Shown here: positions 13,101 through 24,690 of the stretch, one piece after another | Layout of the letters: every line of letters starts with the position of its first letter | How positions within the stretch are numbered: the first letter of the stretch is position 1 | The notes under the pieces: model-generated | What the model saw: the letters and a program-made list of their open reading frames with translations, nothing else | Databases searched by the model: none | What the model was told of the DNA's origin: nothing | From: Oreocharis arfaki | Taxonomy: Eukaryota; Chordata; Aves; Passeriformes; Paramythiidae | Assembly: GCA_013398015.1 (NCBI GenBank) | Contig: VZRR01014165.1 | Location: forward strand, 2,403,290-2,467,289 | DNA: 64,000 nucleotides | Reading direction: 5' to 3' | Translations under genes and position numbers: made by a program

Positions 13101-14498
13101 CACTCTTTAAATGGGTTTTCTTTTCTAACTTTTTCAGTGAGCAAGGTCAGTTCTATTGGTTTTGTTCAGCTGGAACTCTTTAACAGTAGAAAATTAGATT
13201 GTGTAATGTATATACTTTGCCACCTGATCTCCAACCTGAGTATGCTACCTAGCTCCAGTGATTTTCTTTAATGAGGTGGAAATGTATATAACAGTTTGAA
13301 ATATGCAGGCTAACATTTTCCTCCATCTATAATTATGCAAATCGTTATATAGTTGTCTCTGCATGACAGAAGTAATAACATCTTATAGAGACCCTGTTAA
13401 AATTCACTGAAATCATCTACACAGATGGATATGATTTTAGAGCAAATACAACACAGACTCGTTAATTAGTTACAAACCACCACCACCATCTCCTAGCAAG
13501 CTAGGTGACACGGACTAAGGCGTATACTGTGTTATGATATCATTTTGTGTTTGCAGTAGATGACTGAAACATTCTCAAACAGTTAATAAGATCAAAAGTA
13601 ACAAGAAAAGTCACAAGCTGTTATTATTTTTCAAGACTCAGAGGAAATACCATATATTTTTCACATACACTTGATTTTAAAACAAGCAGTACTATAACCA
13701 TCCTTTAGCATTTTTTGGGAGGTTTTCTTTTCAGTTCCACTTCATTTAACTTTAATGGCAACATTTTAAAAGGAATTTACTTGATATAAACATTTTTATA
13801 AACACTAGCATTCAAAAAATAGCATTTGGAATTTTTGAATAGGTTCCATGAGTTCCATTTAGACATGACGTGTGAATTGGTATCTCACACCTCCTCTTCT
13901 AGCTCTTGCTTCATTTTTCTCTATGAGACAACTCATAGTCCTTCACAGGCTTTAGAAAAGTCCTAAAGCAACGTCCCCTGATGTCAATGTGAAGGAAGAA
14001 GATACCTGCAATGACTCTTTTCTGGCAGTGGAAGAAACAGCACCTTACAAGAAGCAGGGACTCTCGCTGGAGGCAGCAAAACTAGCCACAGAGAAGGAGA
14101 ACCCCTTTTCACCATGCCCTCAGTAATTATATTTTCCACTTAACCCTTTTTGGACATGTTGGTCGCCTTTCCCCTTTATGGGAGGATACACTCACAAGGG
14201 TTTCTGGAGGAAAGAGTACCTGGCCTATGATTCATACTTTGCTGTGGCTCCATGTCTTATCTGTGTGCTCTGTTGTCTGGGCAGCCCATAAAGAGGAGCC
14301 ATAGCTTCTTCTTCACTGGGGCTTTCAACTCATTTCTGTTGTGAAAAGATAAATTCACAGATCCCCTCGCCCTACCCTTTGGCCCCTTAATCCCCTGCCT
14401 CCCTTGCGCTTCATAAAGTTCACAAGCTTTATTCACTACCATACAAACCTACATGATTTAGAGACCTGATCCTTCTCTTTTCACTTTTTTCGCTCATC
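7117..14498. other. Long AT-rich unique stretch, no gene seen
   Basis: Seven kilobases with no supported gene or RNA. An A-rich simple tract sits at about 11456-11488. Several splice-like dinucleotides occur, for example a minus-strand GTAAGT donor near 7850, but none has a matching strong acceptor and open frame. ORFs of 60-100 codons look random. Confidence 0.45.
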
Positions 14499-14937
14499 TG
14501 CTTCTGGCCAGGACAGGGTTAATTTTTGCAGTAGCTGGAAGTGGCCATGGCTACGACAGGGAGCTTATTGTACACCAGCTCATATCATTGCTTGGGCAGG
14601 GAGAAGGGACTCTTGTTCCCCAGGAGAAAGAGTTTCTTGGGGTTGAGCAAGTGTGGCAGAAGGAATAGTTGGGGTGGGATGGCTCCAGCTGTGGTCTTGT
14701 CAGGTCGGGCTTGGTGAGCGTTTTGCATGTGAATCACTCTCTCTTTCGTACACTTTTTTTGTTAATATTATTGCTGCTACTGTTCATTTTTCTCATCTCA
14801 TTGGTGTTTTCAGTAAATTGTTCTTATCTCAACCAGTGACCTTTGCTTTTTGTGCCTCCAGTTGGAAGGGGGAGGGGGAGCAGCACGTGGTTTTGCAGGA
14901 GTATTAAACTGGAGAATACCATTCCTAAACCACAACA
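14499..14937 (+). mobile_element. Degraded solo LTR of an avian endogenous retrovirus
   Basis: The layout matches a common avian ERV LTR type as I remember it. It begins with GGCCAGGACAGGGTTAATTT, then has a T-rich segment with TTAATATTATTGCTGCTACT, then CAGTAAATTGTTCTTATCTC, a G-rich stretch (GGAGGGGGAG), and ends TAAACCACAACA at 14937. AGTAAA at 14812-14817 could be a variant polyadenylation signal; there is no intact AATAAA. Retroviral internal sequence is absent on both sides, so this is a solo LTR. The first bases are decayed and no clear target-site duplication is visible, which fits an old insertion. Confidence 0.65.
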
Positions 14938-15383
14938 TTCCCATTTCAGGTTCTCTTTTTTCTGCACACACCTCCTCTAACCTATCCCTAGCCAGTCTGG
15001 TGAACTCTAAGGGCCCCTAATTTCACAGCCACATTCAGCAGAAGTGCTATTTGAATGAACATGACATGCCTATCCATGCGACAAACATCCACACAAGCAC
15101 AAATACACATCAAGCATGTAAATGCCCTCAAAATGCATGCAAATAATTTCTACATTGACTAAATTTTATCTGCACAGTTTTCAGGGCCATTCAGCAAGCT
15201 CCAGGCTGTGAGGAAATCTGCACGCTTGGAAGGAGGGACGTGCACCTCGTATACCCACCAATTCAACAGGAAACATGAGCAGAGGGAAGAGGTAGGACAC
15301 TAATGTCTGGGGACAGGCTGTTTCTGAGGATGAGAGGCAAGAAAACACATGAAATGGAGAGAGTCTGCACATGGGGCACTTAC

Positions 15384-15494
15384 CCTGTTCTTCATACCAC
15401 ATAACAGAAGCCCAAATATTCGATGGATGAGAGTCTTGAACCTGAGGCATCTTGATCCATAAATTAACATGGCAACTGAATCTGTTTCTCTGGT
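15384..15494 (-). other. Candidate 111-nt exon on the minus strand (hypothetical)
   Basis: Read on the minus strand, a strong acceptor (ACCTTTTTTCTTTTACTAG) is followed by 111 nt and a good donor (AACAGG|GTAAGTG). Two frames are open throughout. One carries ...FSCHVNLWIKMPQVQDSH... continuing to WYEEQ; the other is in phase 0 at both ends. I do not recognise either peptide. Length, splice sites and open frames are compatible with a real internal exon, but no partner exon was identified nearby, and chance occurrence cannot be excluded. Confidence 0.2.
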
Positions 15495-18400
15495 CTAGTA
15501 AAAGAAAAAAGGTAACTATTTTTACAGTTTTTGGGAGCCCTTTCCTTGGCGAAACAAGAAAGAGAAATGCCTATATCCCAGACCTATATTTAAAAAAATA
15601 AAGTGCAGATTCTTATCTCCAAATTACCTAATAGTCTCATAGTCCAGTCACACAGTTGGGATGTGAAAAACACACGTTTAAAAAAAAGAAAATCACTGTG
15701 GAAAGAAAAGAGAGTTCTGTTTGGTTTTTAAGGCACAAAATTTCATGGGACAGGAAAATCCTTTCTCACAAAGATGTGTTAATGTTGCCCTTTGCAGAGA
15801 AAAGAAAAATCCCAGAGGTCAAGTAGAAGAGAATATGCCTCTAGCTTCAAGAAAAAAAACAGGAATTTAATGGAGATCTATTGGAGGATGCTGGAGTCTG
15901 CTTCAGAGAGACAAAGACTACAAAGCAAGAGCAGTCTTTATAATGAGAAACCTCTGCTCATTCTCCGAGTGTCAGGGACTTTGCCATTGACGTGCTATTC
16001 CTCTTCCTTCTGCTCGTTCAGGCCAGGTCCATCGTGCTACTGTTTGCAGCTTTAATAGCTATCTGCTCTGGACATCATTAAAAGTGCTGTGGCTTGGGGC
16101 AGTAACAAGTCTCATATCTGTTTATTAATGACAGTAATCCACAAACAAATAAGCTGCATTTTGCCTGGAGGCTTGCTGTGTCCTAAAAACACATCTGAGG
16201 ATCATTTCTGCTTTAAGTTTCTGATTGTGATGAGTCCTGTTAAGTCACAGGAAAATATAACTTGCACATTGCCGTGGTTATTCACTGGTTAATGGGTCCC
16301 CTACTGTTCATGAAAAGTCTCTCTGTAAGTGCCCTCTTCACTGTAAAACTTACATAGCTCCAAAGCTACTGATGCAGCCAGCTGGAGTAACAGGCTCCTT
16401 AAAAGTGACAGATTTAAAGGAAGAAATAGTAGCAGCTTGCTAGAGGCAAGTTATTTTCATATAATGCAGCAATGACAGCTTTCTATGTTTCATCATCAAG
16501 CTCCTGATTTTCTCCTCAACTCTTGAATTTCACACAAGTTATGGATTTGGGTAGATGCTATTTAACATTCCCCCTCCTGGCTGTTGAGGGTACCTGCCAG
16601 GTTCACACTGGGAGCTGTGTTTATAACTTTCCCAGCTATTTTAAACAAAACAGTAAATAATTGCATGCGTGAGAGACAGGCCTCAGAAGAGCAGCTGATA
16701 CAGGTTTTCCAGGACATTTGTCTGCTCTGGCATTTTCGGCATGGTTGAGACACACTGATCATACATTCTCATCCTTTCCTGTCCCAAAAAGAATTCTAAC
16801 TCTTTTAAATATTTCTGTGGTGCCTCTTAAATATAAGCACAGTTATTTATTTAACTAACAGCCACTATGGTCAAAGAGACAGAAGAGTTGGGGGGTTTGG
16901 TTCTTGAGTTTCACAGATTTATACAACTAATCACTGGACTTCACCATGATTTGTTTGCCCAAGCAGAATACAAGAATACCTTGGCTTGCACACCAGAGTA
17001 TGTATGTTTGGGAATCTCTGCCCGTAGGGCACGCATGTAAGGTCATGCAAAAAATATCAAAATTCCCCTACATTTGAGTGGCTAATCAGAAAGAAAACAA
17101 AATGTGTTAAAAAAATAAATCACTGTAGCTTCCTCCTCCTGCAGCTCTTAAAAACATTTTTTGATAAGTGATAGTATCTTTGAGATGTAGCACTTCCAGA
17201 CAAATCATGAAGCGCTCCTTTCTCAGCAAGCCAGCCTGTGGACTTCTATGTGTATCTTCTACCTGACACTCTGTTTCAAGGGAGCCAGTCGTTTGTTTCT
17301 GTAGCCATTCAGAATTCTCTTTAGCTATTTTCCTCAGAAGCATCATCACATTTCTATTGATTCTTCTTCTCAGCTCCTTCATAAAAACTGAATTAGACTC
17401 ATCATTCCAGGTGTCCTCCCTCTATGTCCAATGCAAAATGAGAAAAACAAATGACTGAGAAGTCCTACAAGTTACAAAGGTAGAGCCCATATTGCCTTTC
17501 CTTTGATTTCTGCAATACAGACCTGTCCATCTGAGCCTGTCAATCTTGGCTTTCTTAGTAGATTATTCCAAGAAAACTTTGTTTGCAAAACAAGATTCAT
17601 CTGACTCATTTTTTTCTGCCAGATTTAGGACAAGATGTAGTTTGTATTTCTCCCCATTTTTTTGAAATGCTGCAGATGCTGACTAGCTCCAGTATCCACA
17701 TGTACTTTGTAGAAGGCAACAGCTGGTTAGACAAATCCCATACCAGATGATCAGAAAATCCAGGGTCAAATGTGGGGGCTTCAAGTTGGAGTTCAACCCT
17801 GGCAACACAATGAATTCACTGGCAGGGAGACAGGAGAGAATAGAGGGGTGGAACAAAGTTTATGTCTGGGCATATGATTCCCAGTAGACAGAGTGTGAGG
17901 CAGAGGATATAAGGACAGAATTAGCATGACTGGGAGAGGCGAATGTGAGCATGAGAGAGTAAGCAAATTCAAGCTAGAAGCAGGAGATTGACCTTTGTCC
18001 AAAAACTTAGAAGACTGGATGATATTCTGAGCATTAAAAATAAATCACAAGTCAATACAAAAATATAATGGAATGCCGCAAAATACAATAAGAATACAAT
18101 GGAAGGCTTTTGCCTTTACAAATTCTTGTGGCTTTTGAAGTCTGACTTGCAAATTACTCTTTCTAACTTTTGAGGCTGGTGATACCATAGCTCTAAGAAC
18201 AAACTCAGTTTAAATCAAGCAATATGTTATTGGCAGTTATTGAGAAATGGGAGGGGAAAATTACACTAAAGGCAAACACAGAAAAAAAAAGAAAAAAGGA
18301 AAGAAAATCCACATGCTGAGAGGGAAGCTATGCAAAACGTTGCTTGGCTGTCACTGAGCTCAGATTGCAAAATATCAATGAGAAAGGTCTAAGCACTCTC

Positions 18401-21400
18401 TGCTTCTGGCCCTCTGTGCTCCATCATATAACAGAGAAAGCCGTCCACATCTCAACAGGGGACTCAGCAAATTTGACACAAGATCATGTAAGCTTGCAAG
18501 TTTCTATCTTCACTTCCATCTGAGATGAAATATCGCTTTGCACCGGTGCCCTTAAAAATGGAGAAAGCACACAGATTACCATTTCCAGTCACCACGGTCT
18601 TTTTTTAGCACATTTCAGGCTGGTATATCTGGTTCTAAATCCATTTTAAGGAATACAATAGGAGAGAGACTGCAATTGTAAGACATTGATTTGTCTCTCA
18701 TCTCCTCTTGCTGTTCTAAAACCTGATGACAAGGAAAATAATGTTCTTTCATTCAGTCCTGCTTTCCAACATCCTAAGCTGTCTGGCTACTCTTTTCCTT
18801 GCTCCTGTGTGAGAATAATGGCAATTAAATTTGAATATCCTTGGTTAATATCTAGTCATCATGTGAACTTAATTCTCAAATTAATATCCAACAGAACAGC
18901 AGTCTCCAAAAAGTTTATATACTGTAAATAAGAAATTGATGTTAATGTATCAGACTCTAAGTGATCAAACACCACCAACCTTAATGTCAATAATTCTTTT
19001 TCCTTTATTACTTAATCTGATTCCTTTCCAGACAAACAGACTGACACAGAAAGCATCCATTCCTTAACACTACTGGAGGTTAATATTACACATGGGACTC
19101 ACTTTGCCTGACTTCGTCTATCTAAAAGTTAGGCAGCCAGTCTCAGATATTTGGCTGTCTCATCAGCTGAGAATCTGGAAGATTCCTCTAATCTGTCTTC
19201 AATATTTATGTACTGTTTTATTGAAGAATCTCTACTCCTTTGAGAGTGAACATGTGTGACTAGATAAAATTGAGGTAATCGTAAAGGGGCTAATGTTACC
19301 TGAGACTAAGCCCTCCATACTTAAGACAATTTGCCCTATACCTATCAAATTATTTCATGTCCAGGTTCTCCCTTCAAACATGGTGCATCATTGGACATTT
19401 CAGTCTCACCAGCCACAGGATGTTGACCTAGAGATGTCCAGAGATGTCTGCAAAGCTGAATTATGCTGTGATCCTATGCTTTCCTGACACTGTCAGATTC
19501 TGATCTGTTGACCTAAGACAGAAGTCAACATCGCATTTTAGAAAATCCTGTGTCCGTGACACCTCTCCCTTTTTGGTTCTATGCCTTAAAATTCATCTAT
19601 TTTTCAATAGAGAGAGAGACATTCGGAATTACTAAACCTTGTAAAAATCAAACTATGTGTTTAAAAATCTCTTTCAAGACCATGAGCAGTTGGTCATATT
19701 CACTGTACTGCAGCTCAATACCCAAACAGAAGACTTCCTCAACCAAATGAAGAGTTATGAGAGGTAATAATACATTTGAAGCCTCCACATGCTTCCAAGA
19801 AAAAGTTATTTAGCATAGATGCCTTTGTAATTTTGATGCGTTTGGAAAAGTCATTGTTTGGTAGAGCTCAGACTCTTGCCTTCACCTCTGGGAAAAGGTG
19901 GCCAGCTGCCAATTTCCATCTGCTGCCTCTTGAATGGTACAGAAAGACTGGCTGACTCACAATCTCTTTGGATTTTTTTACCTTGCCTTTTCTTCATTTA
20001 GCAAAATGCTGTCTTTAATTGTTCCTTTCACTTGAAAATAAAGATAAAAAAGAAGCTAACAAAGGTTCTCTACATGGCTAACTTTGTAAGAAAGTGCTGG
20101 GTCACATTCGTCAATTGCTTTAAATAAATTCATACAGTCTGGCTGTGCTTTCAACTCAGCTAGGCATGGATTAATCCTTTTTCATTCACATGCTGTAGTG
20201 TCTCCCTGGACTTGTGAAACACTGTATATTGCTAAGTAGATGAGGTTTGTAAGTTTTCAGCAAAAGCTGTGTAATACACATTAATTATGCAATTACTGTC
20301 TTGGGTCTGAAATTGTATAAGCAATCAATTTACTTAGTTCTTTCTGCACCATTATTGACCAATATGCATTACATATACATGCAATATATACATAATAATA
20401 TAATAATACATTACACATGCATGCAAAATAGTATTATAGATACATTAAAGGCAGATCTTGCAGAATTTCCTATTCTGCTTGCACAAAATTTTCGAACATT
20501 AAAACTTACTTTGGTCAACCTGGAAATTTTTGTTTAAAATTTTGTCTACTGTCTTATCATCAAATATTCCAGAAAGTCTGACCAAAAAAAGAACCAGCTT
20601 AGAATAAAAATAGTGAAAAATGGGGGGGTTGTGGTTTTATTGTAGTCCCAGGACAGACTTCATCTTCTAACAAGAGTCACTAGGATGCTATTTTAATCCT
20701 AGTTTATATCCAAGATATTGAAATTTCTGTGACTTTCTTTCTCAAGCCATAACCCTTTAAATGTGGGCAATTTCAATGCTATGACGAACATACATAAAGA
20801 CCTCAGTAGCAACCAGTGCTCCCCAGTGCGTTACAAAGCCCAAGTCGCTGCCTTGTGAACAGGCACAGTGGAATTTCTCACTCCTGCTTTGTTCTGCATG
20901 AACACGCTGGGACATGTCCTCCCTCCACTAACCCTACATATAAGTCATGCCCCATATGTGCCTCTTGTTCCAAACAAAAATCACTTCGCTCCCAAGACCA
21001 CTAACTCTGAGACTACACCTTATCTGTCTTATCCCCTTTTATTGAACAATGAATGCTCACTCTTTAATGATTACTAAATGCTTAAATTTGGGGGGAGGTT
21101 TTTTGAATTAGAAGCATCTTACTGGGTGGTGGCTTCAATTTCTTCCTAGCAGAGGAGCCACTGAACTCACAGGCAGCCAATTCTCATCCAATGCTTTCAG
21201 CTAAATCTGTCTGTTAGGCAACTCGGGAACACCACAGGATTAAGCTCTGGCCAGAAGCAAAAGGGAAGATGAGAAAAACTCATCAGCCCTACCAAGACTG
21301 CAGTAGTCATAAGCAGTCCCAGCTTATGCAGCTGAAGAGGCAGCTGGCAGTCTAACAGAGCACCTAACCTCCCTGAAGTAGCGTTACAGACCAAGGTTCA

Positions 21401-21956
21401 GGCAAGTGGATCAACCCATGGGTCCTCCACCGGAGCATCTACCAGCATGGCAGGTGTGTAAGCTTCTGTTAAATATCTTCCTAGAAGACCTGTTGCCATA
21501 AAGCCAAATGGCAGTGATCAGTATAGTCAAGAGGGTCTGTTAACCAAGAGAAGACCATTTCTCAATGAGGCTGCTTTGAATGGGAAGGTGCCTACAGCAC
21601 TACAATCTACTTCCTTCATCCTACAGTCTGCTTTCTTCCCACTTTGGTACCTTCTCCTTTTCAAAGATGTGGGCATACCAACAGGAACCAGCAGACTTCT
21701 GAAAAGCTTGTTATAGAAAATGTGGGAGCCAAGCTCGCTCTAAAGGGCGGAGAAAGGGCATGATGGTACAGGTAGAAGAGCATTTTTGCACAGACATGGG
21801 TACTGGGATTGGATTTCACGTAAATAAAGCACGACATACAGATGAGCTGGTTTAGGACGGAAGCCCCGGAGGCTTTTGCATCTACAGAAAAATTCTCGCA
21901 GAGGGATGAATTCAAGGCTTGACACCAACCCAAGTGTTCCCAGAGGGCCAGGGTCA
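15495..21956. other. Unique non-coding DNA with simple repeats
   Basis: No gene is supported. A purine tract lies at 18281-18308. An AT-rich ACATATACATG/ATAATA low-complexity segment lies at about 20360-20430. The segment at about 16030-16290 is compact, rich in ATTA and TTAATG motifs, and free of repeats, so it may be constrained non-coding sequence. Confidence 0.4.
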
Positions 21957-22103
21957 TGGAATCATAGAATGTCTCATGTTGGAAGAGACCCATAAGGATA
22001 GAGTCCAACTCCCTGCTCCTCACATGACTGTCTAAAAATAACCACATGACTAAGATCATCATCTAGATACTCCATTAACTCTGACAGGCTTTGTGCCATG
22101 ACT
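21957..22103 (-). mobile_element. CR1 LINE 3' end, antisense
   Basis: The + strand shows the reversed CR1 tail (ATGGAATCATAGAATGTCTC). It is followed by GTTGGAAGAGACCCATAAGG and GAGTCCAACTCCCTGCTCC, the typical antisense CR1 3' UTR, fading out after the CTCTGACAGG segment. It is a 5'-truncated copy of about 150 bp, all untranslated. Confidence 0.8.
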
Positions 22104-22991
22104 CTTAGCTCTGGCTTTAAATTTTAGCTGAGAGAAAGTGCCTGGGGGCAGGGATGGGGGCATGGGAGCATTGACTAAGTCTTTTCAAGAAACTTTTTGG
22201 AGTTCAGTAATGAGTTAAGCTGCCAACACAGATGTAGCCCTGAGAGAAGGGCAGAGAAACAGAGAAAAAGAGAAGGAATAAATTTGCAAATAAAATTCAT
22301 GTTTTAGCCATTCCATTGTGGCCAGTTTTTTTCTCTTTTTTGATAAAAGTAGAAAGAGAGAGAATGGGTAAGGGAATCTGAGAACTAAAACTTCCAGCGT
22401 GAATGGAAATGCTGGTACAGTTTGCTTCATATTAGGATAATGTTCAGGATCTGAATATCTAAGAATAATTTTAAAAATTCTCTGCTAGAGAAGATCTTTG
22501 CCTCCTATCCAGCACATGGCATAATAAGGCCTTTGCTCACAGACCCACATTTCCTAAAACTAGATTACTTGTAAAATCTATTGCTCCCTCAGGTAAGGAA
22601 AATTTTAAAGCTTTTCAAGTGGCAGTATTAGCAAGGCTACTTGGTGGTGTTTCTCCTCCTATGAGACTTCTCAGCTGTCGCTTCAGCCTGGCAGCCCAGA
22701 TGAAAGAACAGCCAAGGAGAGAACAGATGAGGTACTCTACAGGCGGGGGTAAAAGGATCATTTTCATACCGTTCACAAGAATTGGATCCCTCCACTGCAC
22801 AGGGAGCTAAAATTAGCCTACTCTACCGGCCCTCAACTTTTCAAGCATTTCTAACAACTCACAAGCTCAAATCATGATTTACAGAGCTGTAAGAACCACT
22901 CTTACTGAAATTCTACTTGCATTGCTAAAGAAAGAAGTAGAAGGGTGTTAGGATGTTAGCTTTTCCTCTGCTTTTTTCTTTTTCCCACTAG
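22104..22991. other. Unique DNA ending in a strong pyrimidine tract
   Basis: No gene was recognised. The last 30 bases (22962-22991) are a pyrimidine-rich tract ending CCCACTAG, which would serve as an acceptor for the microexon described next. Opposing ORFs at 22615-22810 are mirror-image shadows with no domain. Confidence 0.4.
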
Positions 22992-23019
22992 CTCCTTGAA
23001 GAAGTTCCCTCACAGCAAG
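22992..23019 (+). other. Candidate 28-nt microexon (hypothetical)
   Basis: A strong acceptor (TTTTTTCTTTTTCCCACTAG) is followed by only 28 nt and then a near-consensus donor (GCAAG|GTAAGCC). Two of the three frames are open: LLEEVPSQQ and SLKKFPHSK. The length is not a multiple of three, so inclusion would shift frame in a coding gene. It lies 80 bp upstream of a block that looks conserved, as is common for regulated microexons in large neuronal genes. That link is inference. The host gene is not identified. Confidence 0.22.
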
Positions 23020-23099
23020 GTAAGCCTTTGATTTTTTTCCCTCCCTCCCTGTTCTTTATTGTTCTGGTTCTCTGTCTCTCTCTCCAAGTGAGATATCAA

Positions 23100-23900
23100 A
23101 AAATCATGAAGATTTATTGGTGTAAGTTGTAATCAAACAATCACATTTCAGATCTCAGCAAAGATGAACTGAAAGCCCTATTCAAAAAGTCATTTGACCA
23201 GTTTTAAAAGAACCCTAATGAGAAGTTTTATTAATCAACAATTAATGAACATTATCATAAATATTTTTGACAAAATGGCATGCATGAAAGTTCATTTGTT
23301 CTAGCAGCAAAAGCAAAATCAGATTAAAATCTTAATTAAAATATGAAGAAGAAGCTTCTCATGATCTTCGACGCACTGGAAGATTCCTTTTTTTGAAATT
23401 CAGTGTCTCTCTTGCTGTCACATTACACTACGTTGTTAATGAGCCCTTTCGTTTCTCTGTGCACAGCAATACATTTAATCTTAGCAGCATATTTTAAATG
23501 ATTGATGTTCCCTTAATTACATTTTATGATATATTGTGCTGTGTCACCTCTAATGAGTAGCAAACATGACATTACCTCACTAGTACTGAACCACAGAAAT
23601 CAATAACTGACATTTATTCAATGAACTGCAAATTGTGATTCACTAGCTTCTCTTTGTGTTGAGTAAATTCAAAGTGTAATTAATTTTCATGCATATTGCA
23701 AACCGCAAATGCCTGTATGGGCTAACTTTAAAAGTGATTTGCTCTTTCCTTGGCTAATTACAGCACAGTAAAAACTCTCAAGCCATCATTCAAAGGGCTG
23801 AGAAAAATCAATGGCTTGACAGAAGTCATCTCCTTTCAAGAACACTTCAGAGCCATTTTCTAAGACATTTCACATGTCTTATTGAGTGAAGGTGATATCA
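23100..23900. promoter_or_regulatory. Possible conserved non-coding element (enhancer-like)
   Basis: The block is repeat-free, has no coding frame and is dense in homeodomain-type motifs. TAATTA occurs at 23333, 23514, 23677 and 23755, with several ATTAATG/TTAATC variants and a CATGCATATTGCAAA POU-like stretch at about 23689-23703. This texture resembles developmental enhancers in vertebrate gene deserts. AT-rich DNA also yields such motifs by chance, so conservation is not shown here. Confidence 0.3.
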
Positions 23901-24377
23901 TTCGCAACCAATCTTGCCTACATATTTTTTTTTTGTGCACAAGAATGAGAAAGAAACCCCTTTGTTAGTTTTCCTAACAGGAAACAAACATCCAACTGTA
24001 AGAAATATATAAGTGCCTTTTTCAAAAGAAAAACATTGTCAGGTGTTATCCAGAACTTGTAAGAAGAGAGCAGAGTCACTGCAATTCACAGGTGGTGGTT
24101 TTGCTTGTAAGCAACATCAAAGTTTAAAAAACTAGTTCTTGTTGCACCTTTCAAAACTTCTGCCTGTGGCTTTAGTTAGCTTGTGATTTCTTTACTGAAA
24201 ATGTCCACTCAAATCAGAGGAGAGTACCAGGAGACTTCATAGCTAATGCCCTGTTTGCACACCAGTTCAGGAGGAGAGGGGTAGAAATCGATCAAGCGTT
24301 AAAGCTGAAGGCTCTGAAATTCATAGCAGAAGATTGTGGGTCGCTTTAGGGTCAGTGCTGTCCTTTGCACTAAAGCA

Positions 24378-24690
24378 GAGCTCTTTTTACTCGGGCAAAT
24401 AGTGATAGGACAAGGGAGACTAAACCTGATTTTGACTGAAATAGGGTAGATTTAGATTGGATACTAAGAAGAAATTCTTCACTGAAAGGGTGATAAGGCA
24501 CGGGCAGAGGTTGCCCAGAGAGGTTGTGGATGCCTCATCCCTGGCAGGTTCAAGGCCAGGTTGGATGGAGCTTGGAGCAACATGGTCTAGTGGAAGGTGT
24601 CACTGCTCATGGCAGAGCAAGTGGGACTAGGCGGTCTTCAAAGTCCATTCCATCCCAAACCATTCTATGAATCTATGATCTATGATCTGT
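24378..24690 (+). mobile_element. CR1 LINE 3' end, sense
   Basis: A good match to the avian CR1 3' region. It includes TTAGATTGGATACTAAGAAG, CAGAGGTTGCCCAGAGAGGT, GGATGGAGCTTGGAGCAACA and GTCCATTCCATCCCAAACCA, and ends in the 8-mer repeat tail ATGAATCTATGATCTATGAT. It covers the last ORF2 codons and the 3' UTR, is 5'-truncated, and is younger-looking than the copy at 3.6 kb. Confidence 0.92.
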
